NCBI GenBank assembly: GCA_964560875.1
Contig: CAZLMW010000048.1
Coordinates: 1-56,179, forward strand
DNA: 56,179 nt
Direction: 5' to 3'
From: CAZLMW01 sp964560875
GTDB taxonomy: Bacteria > Myxococcota_A > UBA9042
Below, in pieces: positions 1 through 8,218 of the stretch (positions are counted from its first letter, which is position 1; the number at the start of each line of letters is the position of its first letter). Below the pieces are notes generated by a model. That model worked only from the letters and a program-made list of their open reading frames with translations. It did no database searches and was not told where the DNA came from. Both the position numbers and the translations under genes were made by a program.

Positions 1-2
1 AG

Positions 3-56
3 TCGACCGAAGCCGCCGAGTCGACCGAAGCCGCCGAGTCGACCGAAGCCGCCGAT
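3..56 (+). repeat. 18-bp coding tandem repeat (three STEAAE units) at window edge
   Basis: Three perfect 18-bp copies of a unit encoding Ser-Thr-Glu-Ala-Ala-Glu, the last with a changed final codon, begin at the very first bases. More copies may lie outside the window. Confidence 0.85.
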
Positions 57-683
57 GCAACGACAGAAGAGACGCCGGCTGAAGTCGCGCCCGCCGCCGA
101 GAGCGAGCAACCAGCGACGGTTGCCGCGGCGGAAGCTGCCACCGAAGATACGAGCGCAGCCGCTGACGGCGCGGAAGAGGAAGACGACGAGGACGCCGAA
201 GTCATCGCGGCGCTCGGCAAGCTCAACGCCCGCCTGTTCGAGCGGATGTGCCGCGGCATTCCAGTCCGCGTGTTGATGACCGAGCTGCAGAAGGTCGACC
301 GCGCCGTCTACTTCCGCTACTTCAAGGGCTACCGGCCCAACAAGATCGACGCCAAGCGGCTCGCGAAGGTGCTCCGCAAAGAACTCTTCGACCGCAACAA
401 CGGACTGCTCGCTCAGCTGGTCGTCTACAACTGGGACGAACACCAGTGGCGCCTGTTTGGGGCGCTGCAGAGACACATCAAGGCGATCAACGAAGACGTC
501 GAGGCCATTGAGGTCATCACAGACGAAGAAGCCGACCCGGTGTTCGACGATCTCGAGGGCGCAGTCGACGACCGTGGCCGCGCCGCTTTCGACCGCCGCG
601 ACGTCTGCATCGCCTGCATCATCAACGGCGTGCGGGTCAGCGATGGGTACGTGCAGAAGCGTTGGGGCGACCTGCTGAAGTAG
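3..683 (+). CDS. Acidic-repeat protein of unknown function, 5' incomplete
   Basis: The reading frame is open from the first bases of the window and ends at 683, so the N-terminus is missing. The visible product begins with three copies of STEAAE, followed by an Ala/Glu/Asp-rich stretch to about residue 70. A compact charged domain of about 155 residues follows, starting near EVIAALGKLNARLFERM and containing several aromatic residues (VDRAVYFRYFKGYRP, YNWDEHQWRLFGAL). It ends WGDLLK. I do not recognise the domain. The acidic low-complexity part looks like a flexible linker, and the C-terminal domain is probably helical. The nearest possible internal start, ATG at 246, falls inside the compact domain, which argues against it. 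The last 47 bases overlap the 3' end of the opposite-strand gene. Confidence 0.7.
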   Translation, partial: STEAAESTEAAESTEAADATTEETPAEVAPAAESEQPATVAAAEAATEDTSAAADGAEEEDDEDAEVIAALGKLNARLFERMCRGIPVRVLMTELQKVDRAVYFRYFKGYRPNKIDAKRLAKVLRKELFDRNNGLLAQLVVYNWDEHQWRLFGALQRHIKAINEDVEAIEVITDEEADPVFDDLEGAVDDRGRAAFDRRDVCIACIINGVRVSDGYVQKRWGDLLK

Positions 684-1452
684 GCGCCTTGGCCGGCTTT
701 TTCACAGGCTCTTTCGCAACCGGTGTGACGGCCTTTGGCAACGCCGTCGCCGATCCCGCTGAAGCGACTTTGCTCGCCTGTCCCTTTGTCTTCGTCCCCC
801 GAAAAGCAGCTGGTTGCAGCGGGATGATGAACAGGTTGGCCTGGCGACGTTGCAATCGCCCCGTGTGGGCCACAACGGCCATCAATCGGCCCGCTGGCTG
901 TTCAGCCGCATTGACGCGGATGCGGTCAACCGGACCGAGGACCTGGCGGCGGGCAACGACCTTATATTCGGTGCCGGCGCGTCGCAGTATGGCGAGGATT
1001 GGCGGGTTGCCGCGCACCACGACGGCATAGACCTCGCCGGCGTTCGTCTTGATGAGATTGTCCAGCGGAGTGACCTCTTCGATGACGGCCTGGGGACGGC
1101 GCCGGATGCCCCGAGAATCGAGCGCTTTCTGCAGCTGTGTCCGGCGATAGTGCCTGTCCACGATGGCGCCTCGCTCTCCGAGTCGCGCGATCCAGATGGG
1201 CTTACCCGGCACGTTTCCGGTCCCATGTGGGCCTTGGCGCCATGCGATGCGCGTCCCGTCGGTGGCCCAGCCGAGCCACTTGATCCAGGAAGGAGGACGG
1301 CTCGATGCAAGGTCGCGCATCACGTTGTCTTTGCGCGGCGGTGGAGCGCCAGACGCGGCCGATGCAACAAGAACAGCCGTGCCAATGATGGCCGCCGCGA
1401 CCGCAAGCTGCGTCTTCAGTGGGCGGAGGTTAGAACGGTCGGCGATCGGCAT
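637..1452 (-). CDS. Exported or membrane-anchored protein of unknown function
   Basis: The product has 271 residues. A hydrophobic segment at about residues 15-35 (LAVAAAIIGTAVLVASAASG) is a signal peptide or anchor. The middle contains a WIKWLGWATDGTRIAWRQG stretch that resembles a beta-propeller or WD-like strand, and segments such as GEVYAVVVRGNPPILAILRR that suggest beta structure. The C-terminal 60 residues are Lys/Pro/Ala/Thr-rich and probably disordered. No family is recognised. The ATG at 1452 gives a complete signal sequence. The gene is convergent with the gene ending at 683 and overlaps it by 47 bp. It is divergent from the SGNH-like gene at 1557, leaving about 100 bp for both promoters. 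Confidence 0.65.
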   Translation of the reverse strand: MPIADRSNLRPLKTQLAVAAAIIGTAVLVASAASGAPPPRKDNVMRDLASSRPPSWIKWLGWATDGTRIAWRQGPHGTGNVPGKPIWIARLGERGAIVDRHYRRTQLQKALDSRGIRRRPQAVIEEVTPLDNLIKTNAGEVYAVVVRGNPPILAILRRAGTEYKVVARRQVLGPVDRIRVNAAEQPAGRLMAVVAHTGRLQRRQANLFIIPLQPAAFRGTKTKGQASKVASAGSATALPKAVTPVAKEPVKKPAKAPTSAGRPNASARTHR

Positions 1453-1556
1453 GAGCGAACGTTAGCGCGCCGGAAGGCAGCGGCTCAAGCGGACAACGTG
1501 GCGGCGCCCAGACGATTCACCGCGCAACGGTCCGAGAAGTTGATCGGCCCCCAATT

Positions 1557-2690
1557 GTGGGCGATGGTGCGGACGTGTTGCGTTCAAGCCCCCATCGCTG
1601 GCCTCTCGTCGTGCTCTTTGCGGGGTGTGCCGCGCTGCTGATGTCGACCGCTGCTGTGCCGGCTGCATCGGCGGGCACCCGGCGAAAGCGAACCGCTGCC
1701 CCGAAGAAGACCGTCGCGAAGAAGAAGACCGTCGCGAAGAAGAAGACCGTCGCGAAGAAGAGGACCGTCGCGAAGAAGAAGACCGTCGCGAAGAAGAGGC
1801 GGAACACTCGCAACAAGCGGCGCGCCGCGAAACGCTCCCGTTCCAAACGTACCAAGCGCGCGCTCCTTGTCCGCAAGAGGGTCGTGAGCAAGCGGAGATT
1901 GGGCAAGGCACGGCGATCTCGGCGCAGCAAGCGCAAGCGTGTCCGTGGCAACGTCCTTATCCTCGGGTCATCTTCGGTCAACGGCTCGTTTGGCAAACGC
2001 GTCGAAAAAGGTCTCGCGGAGCGCGGCTTCAAGATCTTCCGCAAGGGCCGCTCGTCCGCCGGGCTGGCGCGACCGGACTTTTTCGATTGGGAACGCGAGA
2101 TCAGCGACTTGCCGATCAACAAGCACACACGCGGCGCGGTGGTCTACCTGGGCACCAACGACGGGCAGGCGATCTGGCTGCGCCCTTCGGAGCGGGCGAA
2201 GCTGAAACGCCGCAACAAGTGGCTGCGTTGGGGCGACGAACACTGGACCCGGATCTACCAGCGGCGCGTGACGTCGTTCGCCAAGGCGCTCTGCAAAGCT
2301 GGTGTTTGGCGCGTGGCCTTCGTCACCCCGGTCGATACAACGCGCACGACGCTTGAAAGCAAGCTGCGCGTTATCCGGCGGCTGCAATACCGCGGGGCGC
2401 GCAAGAGCCGCTGCGCCTGGGCCTACTCGGGCCGTGGCGACCGGCGCCGACTTCGTCGCGAGAAGCCCGAAATGCCGAGCTCACGCCGGCTGCGCTATAC
2501 GGACGGCTTCCACATGACGAAGCTGGGCGCGAACGTCGTCTGGGATCGCGTGCAAAAGCGCGTCGTTCGATACTTCAAGCGCCGCATGCCCAAGCGCCTG
2601 CGGCCGAAACGCAAGCGCGCCCGTCGGGGTAAACGTCGCAGCCGCCGACTCGCGCGCAGCAAGCGCAACAAACGTCCAGGCCGCGGCTGA
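1557..2690 (+). CDS. Exported SGNH/GDSL-type hydrolase-like protein (DUF459-like) with Lys-rich repeats
   Basis: The product has 377 residues. A signal peptide (WPLVVLFAGCAALLMSTAAV) is followed by a very basic region, residues 45-130, with five KK(K/R)TVA units and many Arg. The SGNH-like core starts near residue 133. VLILGSSSVNG fits block I, although the usual GDS reads G137-S138-S139. VVYLGTNDGQ fits the block III G-x-ND motif, and YTDGFHMTKLGA near residue 330 carries the terminal D-x-x-H. The C-terminus is again Arg/Lys-rich. Family knowledge suggests an esterase or acetylhydrolase acting on cell-wall glycans, and the basic arms could bind anionic polymer; both are inferences. The start is GTG; a GTG at 1575 is an alternative that keeps the signal peptide. 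No strong ribosome binding site is seen. Confidence 0.75.
   Translation: MGDGADVLRSSPHRWPLVVLFAGCAALLMSTAAVPAASAGTRRKRTAAPKKTVAKKKTVAKKKTVAKKRTVAKKKTVAKKRRNTRNKRRAAKRSRSKRTKRALLVRKRVVSKRRLGKARRSRRSKRKRVRGNVLILGSSSVNGSFGKRVEKGLAERGFKIFRKGRSSAGLARPDFFDWEREISDLPINKHTRGAVVYLGTNDGQAIWLRPSERAKLKRRNKWLRWGDEHWTRIYQRRVTSFAKALCKAGVWRVAFVTPVDTTRTTLESKLRVIRRLQYRGARKSRCAWAYSGRGDRRRLRREKPEMPSSRRLRYTDGFHMTKLGANVVWDRVQKRVVRYFKRRMPKRLRPKRKRARRGKRRSRRLARSKRNKRPGRG
1704..1799 (+). repeat. Coding repeat, five KK(K/R)TVA units
   Basis: An 18-bp unit (AAG-AAG-ARG-ACC-GTC-GCG) is repeated about five times with nearly identical codons inside the SGNH-like gene. The low codon divergence points to recent slippage or expansion. 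Confidence 0.8.
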
Positions 2691-2716
2691 TTCGCCCAAC
2701 CACCGCGGCATGGTCG

Positions 2717-3628
2717 TCAGCGGGCTTTCTTCAGCATCGTTCCGACGCGGGGGATCCACCACGGGTGGCTCTGTTTCCAGGTGCTGGCCCAGCCATGCAC
2801 GCCTCCCGCAACAGACTGCACACGCACGCGCATCTTTGCCTTGCGCATGACCTTGGCCAGTCGAATCGTTCCTTGCTTGAACTTTCGGCCCTCGCGCGCC
2901 CCGTAGCTCAGCAATACCGTCTGTCCCCGGCCGCAACCGGACTTGACGAGGTGGAACGGGTTGGCCGAACGCACCGCAGCCATCTGGATCGGGAGCCCAA
3001 AGGCATTGGTGTACACCTTGCGGCGGGGCGAGCCCTGGACCGCATACTCCATGTCCGTGGGGCTTAGCGCGACGATTATTCCAAACGTCCTGGGGTGGCG
3101 CAGACCGATCGAGAGCGCACCGAAACCGCCCATCGACAGGCCCATGATGACCGTGCTCGACGCCTTGCGCGTCACGGGCAGCACACTCCGAGCAGCAGGC
3201 ACGATGTGCGCCGTCACGAGGTCCGCATACGGGTTGTTGCCGTCGACCCAATTCGACCAGTAGCCGTTTCGTCCTTCTGGGATCACCGCCACGCATGGCG
3301 GCAGCTTGCCCGAGCGAACTGCTTTTTCGAGTCGATTGCCCATGTCGCCGAGCTCAAAGAAGCCGTACGGGTCCCCACCGAGCCCATGCAACATGACCAG
3401 CAGCGGGTAGCGGCCTTTCGCTTTCACGCCCGGTGCGCGCCACGCGAGATAATAGAAAGGCCCGCCGAGCGCGGGGACGTTGACGACATGACGTGTCGTG
3501 CGCGGCGGAAGCTGCTTTGCTGCGGGGGTCGCAACCGGGGCTGCGGGGCGGGTTTTCGCGTGCGCCACATCGACGAACGAGGTCGTCGCGAGGAGCACGC
3601 CAAGGCATGCGAAAGTCTTGAGCGTCAC
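2717..3628 (-). CDS. Exported alpha/beta-hydrolase, putative esterase (esterase D / PF00756 type)
   Basis: The product has 303 residues. An N-terminal signal peptide (LKTFACLGVLLATTSFVDVAHA) shows export. The oxyanion region is LLVMLHGLGGDPYGF and the nucleophile elbow is GLSMGGFG with Ser165. His278 in GGVHGW is the likely catalytic base; the acid was not assigned with certainty. PEGRNGYWSNWVDG between strands is typical of the esterase D/S-formylglutathione-hydrolase-like family, so the reaction is probably hydrolysis of a carboxylic ester in the periplasm or outside the cell. The substrate is unknown. GTG at 3628 is the only start that preserves the signal sequence. The gene lies 25 bp beyond the end of the PilZ-like gene and is the last member of the long minus-strand run. 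Confidence 0.85.
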   Translation of the reverse strand: MTLKTFACLGVLLATTSFVDVAHAKTRPAAPVATPAAKQLPPRTTRHVVNVPALGGPFYYLAWRAPGVKAKGRYPLLVMLHGLGGDPYGFFELGDMGNRLEKAVRSGKLPPCVAVIPEGRNGYWSNWVDGNNPYADLVTAHIVPAARSVLPVTRKASSTVIMGLSMGGFGALSIGLRHPRTFGIIVALSPTDMEYAVQGSPRRKVYTNAFGLPIQMAAVRSANPFHLVKSGCGRGQTVLLSYGAREGRKFKQGTIRLAKVMRKAKMRVRVQSVAGGVHGWASTWKQSHPWWIPRVGTMLKKAR

Positions 3629-3653
3629 AGTTCTGCCCGGGCGGTCGAGCGAC

Positions 3654-5960
3654 TCAGGCCGCTGGCTGGTTGGGGGTTTCGAAGCTCTTGATGAGCTGCC
3701 GCAACGCGTTCATCACTTTGGGCGAGTTGCCACCGCTGATCCGCATGTCGAACGCGGTCAGGTCACCGCCTTCTTCCACTTCCCGGATGCGCGTGACCTC
3801 GCAACGAATTGTGACTTTGCGCTTCTCTCCGGGCGGAGGCGGAAGGTGCACCTTGAGCAGCTCGTACAGCTTCGGCTGGTGCTCCGAACGGATCCTGAGA
3901 CGGCTTTCCGCGAGCCGGATCACCACGCCGTCGCGCTTCTTGCGACCGCCCTGGAACTGGACAGGGAACTCTGTTCGCAGGGCGAAGTCGACGGAAAACA
4001 CGCTCTGCACTTTCTGGAGCGCGTCCGACGGCATCCGTCGATGGGACGTCGAAGGTTGGGGCACCGGTGCGGGAGCCGGTGCGGTGGCGCCTGAACGGCG
4101 GGCAGCCTGGTCCGCCGGCGCGATATTGCGAAGCGAAGGCGCCTTGTTGTCGCGGCCGAGCTTGACCGGATCGGCGAATGGCACACCGGCCGGTACTGTG
4201 TTCACGACGATCTGTTCGTTGTGGTCGTAGTACTCGCTGTCCGCGATGGCCCGCTCGAGCGCGATAGCTGCGTCGACCCGCTGCATCAGCGCGGCAGCTT
4301 CCGCTTCGTCGACGACCACATGTTCTTCGAAAGCCCCGGAGTCTTCATCGCCCTCCAGGTCGGCCATCAGCGAGGCGGGCGAGATCGGCTTTGGTGCGAC
4401 GGCGCCGCCGTCCTTAGCCGAAAACGACGGCATCGGCGGCGCGGCTGCGACCGGGTCATGTCCATCGGCTGCGTCGTCGGCCGGTGGGAAATCGAACTGT
4501 TTGGCCGCGGATGGCGGCCGCTTCTCGACTTGCGCCGTCTCCAGCCCCAGGCCGCCGTCGGGTTGTCCGACTGTGCCTCCGCCGAAGCCGACTCCTGGTG
4601 CGGAAAACGCGTCGTCACCGAGCCCGCCGCCCGAGAACGGATCGTGGGCAAACGGGTCGTCGCCGATCGCGTCCAGCTGCTTCGTCGCGTTCGGATCCTC
4701 GGGCATCGGCGCCAACGGATCGAGCGCCGCGAGGGGATCGAGACCGGCATCGGGAATCGGCGCGTCGAACGCCACCGCGTCCATTTGGCGGGTCGGTTCG
4801 GGTTCCTCGTCCGGCATCGCCGAGATCATCGCGGTCGGTTCGAGCTCGTCTTCGTCGCCGCCGGCGGGCATCGCCAGTGGTTCGGTCGCCTTGCGGGCAC
4901 CAACCGCTGCGAGAGCCTCGCGCATCGCCATATCGAGCTGCGAATCGCCGCCGAAACCCAGCGTCGGGATGTCGCCATTGACGGTGTTGCGGGGTGGCGG
5001 AGTCTTCGGCAAATCGACGGCGCTGATATCGACTTCGGGCTCAGCAACTGCAGGCGCCGCGAAGTCGTCGCTGAACGCCCCGGCGAAGCGGTCATCGCTG
5101 GGATCTGTGCGCCCGTACTCGTCGGCGTGAAAGTCGCCGTGGTCACGGCCCGAATCGCCGAAATCACCGCCCCCTATGGTTCCGATGTCGGCGTCGGGCA
5201 AGGTGCGTTCGGGCAGCGCGTCGAAGGGTGCGTCGTCTCCGAACAGCGATGGTTCGTCGATAGCCGCACTCAACAAGGCCGGGTCCACCTTGGCGTCGGG
5301 CATTGTCCGATCGGGGACACCCGCGAACCCGATGTCGACGTCGGGCATCGTCCTTTCGGGCCCGAACTCGCCGTCGAATCCGACGCCGCCTGCCATGCGG
5401 TCCGTCGTCTTGAAATTCTTGTTTGGCGCGCTCGATGCGATGTCGTCGGCGTGGCCGAACTGAGCGGTTTCCCGAAGCGTTCCCCCGCGTGACACGCCGG
5501 TCGGGCGCGTTGCGGTGAACGCACCGTCGAGCCGGTCGGGCACGTGGTAGACGAATCGCTTTTGGTTTGGATTGTCGCGGTTTTGGCCGATATGGACCGA
5601 ACCGCCGCGCGCAACAGCGTACTGTTCGATGAAATCGCGAAGCCGGCTGGCCGAACACGTCGTGCCGACGCGCAAGACCTCAACTTCCGCTTGCTGCTCG
5701 CCCCAAGCGGTCTCGGAAACGGACACGCAAATGCAGTCCAGCGTAACGCTCTCGTCAGGGTCGTCGCCCTCGACAACAACGTTGAGCTCACCGCCTTCCT
5801 CGGGCAGCTTGAGCGCGGTGATCACGGCCATATGCGCGGTAAGCTCAAGCAGCGTCCCGACGGTACGGGTCGCGCCAAACTCCAGCGACACGGTTGTGTC
5901 GATTGTGTCCAGTACGCTCAATCTACTTCCAAATCGTCGACACCGATGGGCCGTGGTCAA
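3654..5960 (-). CDS. Large PilZ-like domain protein with acidic repeat-rich middle
   Basis: The product has 768 residues. An N-terminal domain (about 15-140: VSLEFGATRTVGTLLELTAHMAV) and a C-terminal domain (about 640-760: LRTEFPVQFQGGRKKRDGVVIRL) both have the small beta-barrel look of PilZ-type domains, but I do not see a clean RxxxR/DxSxxG c-di-GMP motif, so ligand binding is doubtful. The long middle is acidic and probably disordered. It contains several (D/E)RT(M/L)PD-x-DIG-type motifs. There is no signal peptide, so the protein is cytoplasmic and probably a scaffold or regulator. The TTG at 5960 overlaps the upstream TGA (TTGA). A TTG at 5921 preceded by GGAAG is a credible alternative start that removes 13 residues. 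Confidence 0.65.
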   Translation of the reverse strand: MTTAHRCRRFGSRLSVLDTIDTTVSLEFGATRTVGTLLELTAHMAVITALKLPEEGGELNVVVEGDDPDESVTLDCICVSVSETAWGEQQAEVEVLRVGTTCSASRLRDFIEQYAVARGGSVHIGQNRDNPNQKRFVYHVPDRLDGAFTATRPTGVSRGGTLRETAQFGHADDIASSAPNKNFKTTDRMAGGVGFDGEFGPERTMPDVDIGFAGVPDRTMPDAKVDPALLSAAIDEPSLFGDDAPFDALPERTLPDADIGTIGGGDFGDSGRDHGDFHADEYGRTDPSDDRFAGAFSDDFAAPAVAEPEVDISAVDLPKTPPPRNTVNGDIPTLGFGGDSQLDMAMREALAAVGARKATEPLAMPAGGDEDELEPTAMISAMPDEEPEPTRQMDAVAFDAPIPDAGLDPLAALDPLAPMPEDPNATKQLDAIGDDPFAHDPFSGGGLGDDAFSAPGVGFGGGTVGQPDGGLGLETAQVEKRPPSAAKQFDFPPADDAADGHDPVAAAPPMPSFSAKDGGAVAPKPISPASLMADLEGDEDSGAFEEHVVVDEAEAAALMQRVDAAIALERAIADSEYYDHNEQIVVNTVPAGVPFADPVKLGRDNKAPSLRNIAPADQAARRSGATAPAPAPVPQPSTSHRRMPSDALQKVQSVFSVDFALRTEFPVQFQGGRKKRDGVVIRLAESRLRIRSEHQPKLYELLKVHLPPPPGEKRKVTIRCEVTRIREVEEGGDLTAFDMRISGGNSPKVMNALRQLIKSFETPNQPAA

Positions 5961-6757
5961 CCGTCACAATAGCCTACAGAACCACCCAACGAAGCGCAGT
6001 TGATTGCTGCATCACACGACGGCTCGCCGCCGCCCTTCTTGCAGATTTTCCGGCAGATTCCCGGGCTGTTGCCGACCTTGCCGACGCAAGCCACGCCCTT
6101 GGCGCACTCGTTGTCAGCGTTGCACGGCTGGCCATGTGCGACCTTTCCTTCGCTCTTGCAGATGAAGCCGTCGGGCGTCGAGTAGCAGGCGAATCCCTTG
6201 TCGCAGCTTTGGCCGATGGGATCACATTGCGGCGGCGGGGGCCCGCCCATGTCGCACACTTTCCCTTTGCTGTCGCTGAGCTTGTTGCACGGGCCCTTGG
6301 AGCACTGAACGTCCGACAGACAATACGGCGAACACCTCGATTTTCCGGCCGAATTCTGAACGCACGTGCCGACCGCGCATTCCTCGGCGCTCGCGCAGTC
6401 CGCACCCGGTGTCTTGGTGCCCGCCGCGACGCACTTGGTGCCGTTGGTCTCCCAAACACATTTCTCGCCAACCGGGCAGCCCCAATCGTAGTCACCGGGC
6501 TTCTTGTACGGCTTGCAGGGAGTCTTGGTCGGGCCCGTGTCGGCCGGACCGATGTCCGCTGCGCTCGAGCCGGCATCAGACTGCGCAGCGGTGTCGTTGC
6601 CCGCGGCGCTGTCGGATCCCGAGGCCGTGTCGGTGTCGTCGCTATCGGACGTGTCGTCGCTGCAGGCGGATATGCCCAGCACAGCGGTCAACGCCACGGC
6701 GAGGAGGATGCCGGTCCGTCGCGCGGTGAAAAAGCGATGGAGGAGCGGTCGTGTCAT
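5957..6757 (-). CDS. Cys-rich secreted lipoprotein
   Basis: The product has 266 residues from the ATG at 6757. Arg-rich n-region, hydrophobic core and lipobox GISAC give a lipoprotein with Cys32 as the anchor. An Asp/Ser/Ala linker of about 60 residues follows, then a Cys-rich part with repeated C-x(4-7)-C patterns such as CPVGEKCVWETNGTKC, DCASAEECAVGTC and PCNADNECAKGVAC. Such disulphide-bonded extracellular Cys-rich modules are common in Myxococcota lipoproteins; no enzymatic motif is seen. A GTG at 6793 would add 12 residues before the signal peptide and is less likely. The stop codon overlaps the start of the PilZ-like gene (TTGA). Confidence 0.75.
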   Translation of the reverse strand: MTRPLLHRFFTARRTGILLAVALTAVLGISACSDDTSDSDDTDTASGSDSAAGNDTAAQSDAGSSAADIGPADTGPTKTPCKPYKKPGDYDWGCPVGEKCVWETNGTKCVAAGTKTPGADCASAEECAVGTCVQNSAGKSRCSPYCLSDVQCSKGPCNKLSDSKGKVCDMGGPPPPQCDPIGQSCDKGFACYSTPDGFICKSEGKVAHGQPCNADNECAKGVACVGKVGNSPGICRKICKKGGGEPSCDAAINCASLGGSVGYCDG

Positions 6758-6817
6758 GGCGGCAAATTTAGCATGGCCCTCACGACGCGTCACATAACAG
6801 ACGCGATCCGGGGTCCG

Positions 6818-8218
6818 TTACCACGCGCCGCCCACGGCGAGGTTTCCATGCCACAGCACGCCGTCATGTTCGAAGTCTCCAACCGGGTCGTTCGGGTCGT
6901 TCTTGCGCACGGTTCGCCGCGGCAGGACCGTCGTTTGCGCTGCGATGCGGACGAACAGCGGATAGTCGATTCGAACCGGGCCGTCTGACCGACCGGGAGC
7001 GCGGCTGCGGATGGCCTCGCCAAAACCGATATCAGCGCCGAGTCCGACGACGTGGGCGTCGTTGTCGAGGTAGTTCCAGGGCCCAACCGCCCGCGGCGCC
7101 GGGGTCGGCCGGAACGCATATCCCCCGCGCACCTTAAACGCGTCCGCGGCTCGGTATTCGATGCCGCCTGAGGGCGTCCATGTGTTTTGCATCCGCAGCC
7201 GGATGGGTGCGGCCTCCTGGCCGGTGTCCAGCACATCTCCAAGCCCGACGGCGTCCAGGCTGGATCCGGAGAGGTCGATTTCCACTCGTGGCGACGGGTC
7301 GGGAGCCGACGCCCACATCGCGTACGACAGCGTCAACGCCACTTGGAGACGGCCAGACGGTGCGATCCATGACGCGCCGAAGTGCAGAGAGTTCGGCGTG
7401 TACAGGGTCTTTTGCTGAACAGCCAGCAGGGCCTTTGCCGACGTCCCGATGTCGATGTCCGACGGGATGTCGTAGCTGAAATTGACCTCTTGCCGGTACG
7501 ACGCGCCGAGCCGAACACCCGGCAGCAGGCGGACAGCGGCGCCGGCGACGAGCCGTGCGAGCGGCTGTAGGCGTACATCCACCTCGGCGCGGTCCATCAC
7601 GTGGTTGTTCACGTCGATCATCATCTTCACGTCGCTGCTGAGCGACGCGAGGATCTGCGTTCCGATGCCGATCGATAGCCAGTCGGTCGGGCGTGCGCTG
7701 ACGGCCAACAGCAGCGCAAACCGGTCCGGCAAACCTTCGTACATGTACTGATGCGGGGTCTGGGGATCGGGCCCCGAGATTGACAAGACGCGCCCGAGGG
7801 GAAGGGTCAAGAGCGCGGCGATCGACACGCGCTTCTTCAAGGCGCCGGCAAGAGGCGCGTGCCAGCCGAACTGGACGCTGTAGTTGGCCGGCGGCTGCTT
7901 GGGCGCGCGGTGCGAAAAAGACGGGCCGATGGTCTTTCGACATGTGGCGTAGGTATCGGTGCAGACCGGCCGGGAAAGGCGCACATCCGTGGCGAAAGCG
8001 GTCGCCGTGAAGCCCAGCGACATCGCGCCGTAGCTCGATTCGGACAGCATCGCGGGGTTGTGAAACGCGGCTTCGGGCCCGTGTGCGGCCGCGGCCATCG
8101 CGCCGGCCATCGCGGAAGACCGTCCGCCGCCGCCAAACAGCTCGAACACGCTCGCGCCAGCGCCGCCGGGCCATGCCAGCGAGCCAATGACAAGCAAGGG
8201 TAGCCACCGCGCCATCAC
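6818..8218 (-). CDS. FadL/TodX-family (OMPP1) outer membrane transport protein
   Basis: The product has 466 residues, close to the usual size of FadL porins. A signal peptide (WLPLLVIGSLAWPGGAGA) is followed by the diagnostic N-terminal hatch-like segment GGGGRSSAMAGAMAAAAHGPEAAFHNPAMLS. The rest alternates amphipathic strands, for example YSVQFGWHAPL, LSIGIGTQILASL and KVRGGYAFRPTP, and ends on an aromatic residue (AVGGAW) as expected for a barrel inserted by BAM. The family moves hydrophobic compounds such as fatty acids across the outer membrane. The GTG at 8218 overlaps the upstream TGA; the next codon is ATG (8215) and could be the real start. The two lipoprotein genes upstream are co-transcribed and may be accessory, which is inference. 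Confidence 0.87.
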   Translation of the reverse strand: MMARWLPLLVIGSLAWPGGAGASVFELFGGGGRSSAMAGAMAAAAHGPEAAFHNPAMLSESSYGAMSLGFTATAFATDVRLSRPVCTDTYATCRKTIGPSFSHRAPKQPPANYSVQFGWHAPLAGALKKRVSIAALLTLPLGRVLSISGPDPQTPHQYMYEGLPDRFALLLAVSARPTDWLSIGIGTQILASLSSDVKMMIDVNNHVMDRAEVDVRLQPLARLVAGAAVRLLPGVRLGASYRQEVNFSYDIPSDIDIGTSAKALLAVQQKTLYTPNSLHFGASWIAPSGRLQVALTLSYAMWASAPDPSPRVEIDLSGSSLDAVGLGDVLDTGQEAAPIRLRMQNTWTPSGGIEYRAADAFKVRGGYAFRPTPAPRAVGPWNYLDNDAHVVGLGADIGFGEAIRSRAPGRSDGPVRIDYPLFVRIAAQTTVLPRRTVRKNDPNDPVGDFEHDGVLWHGNLAVGGAW

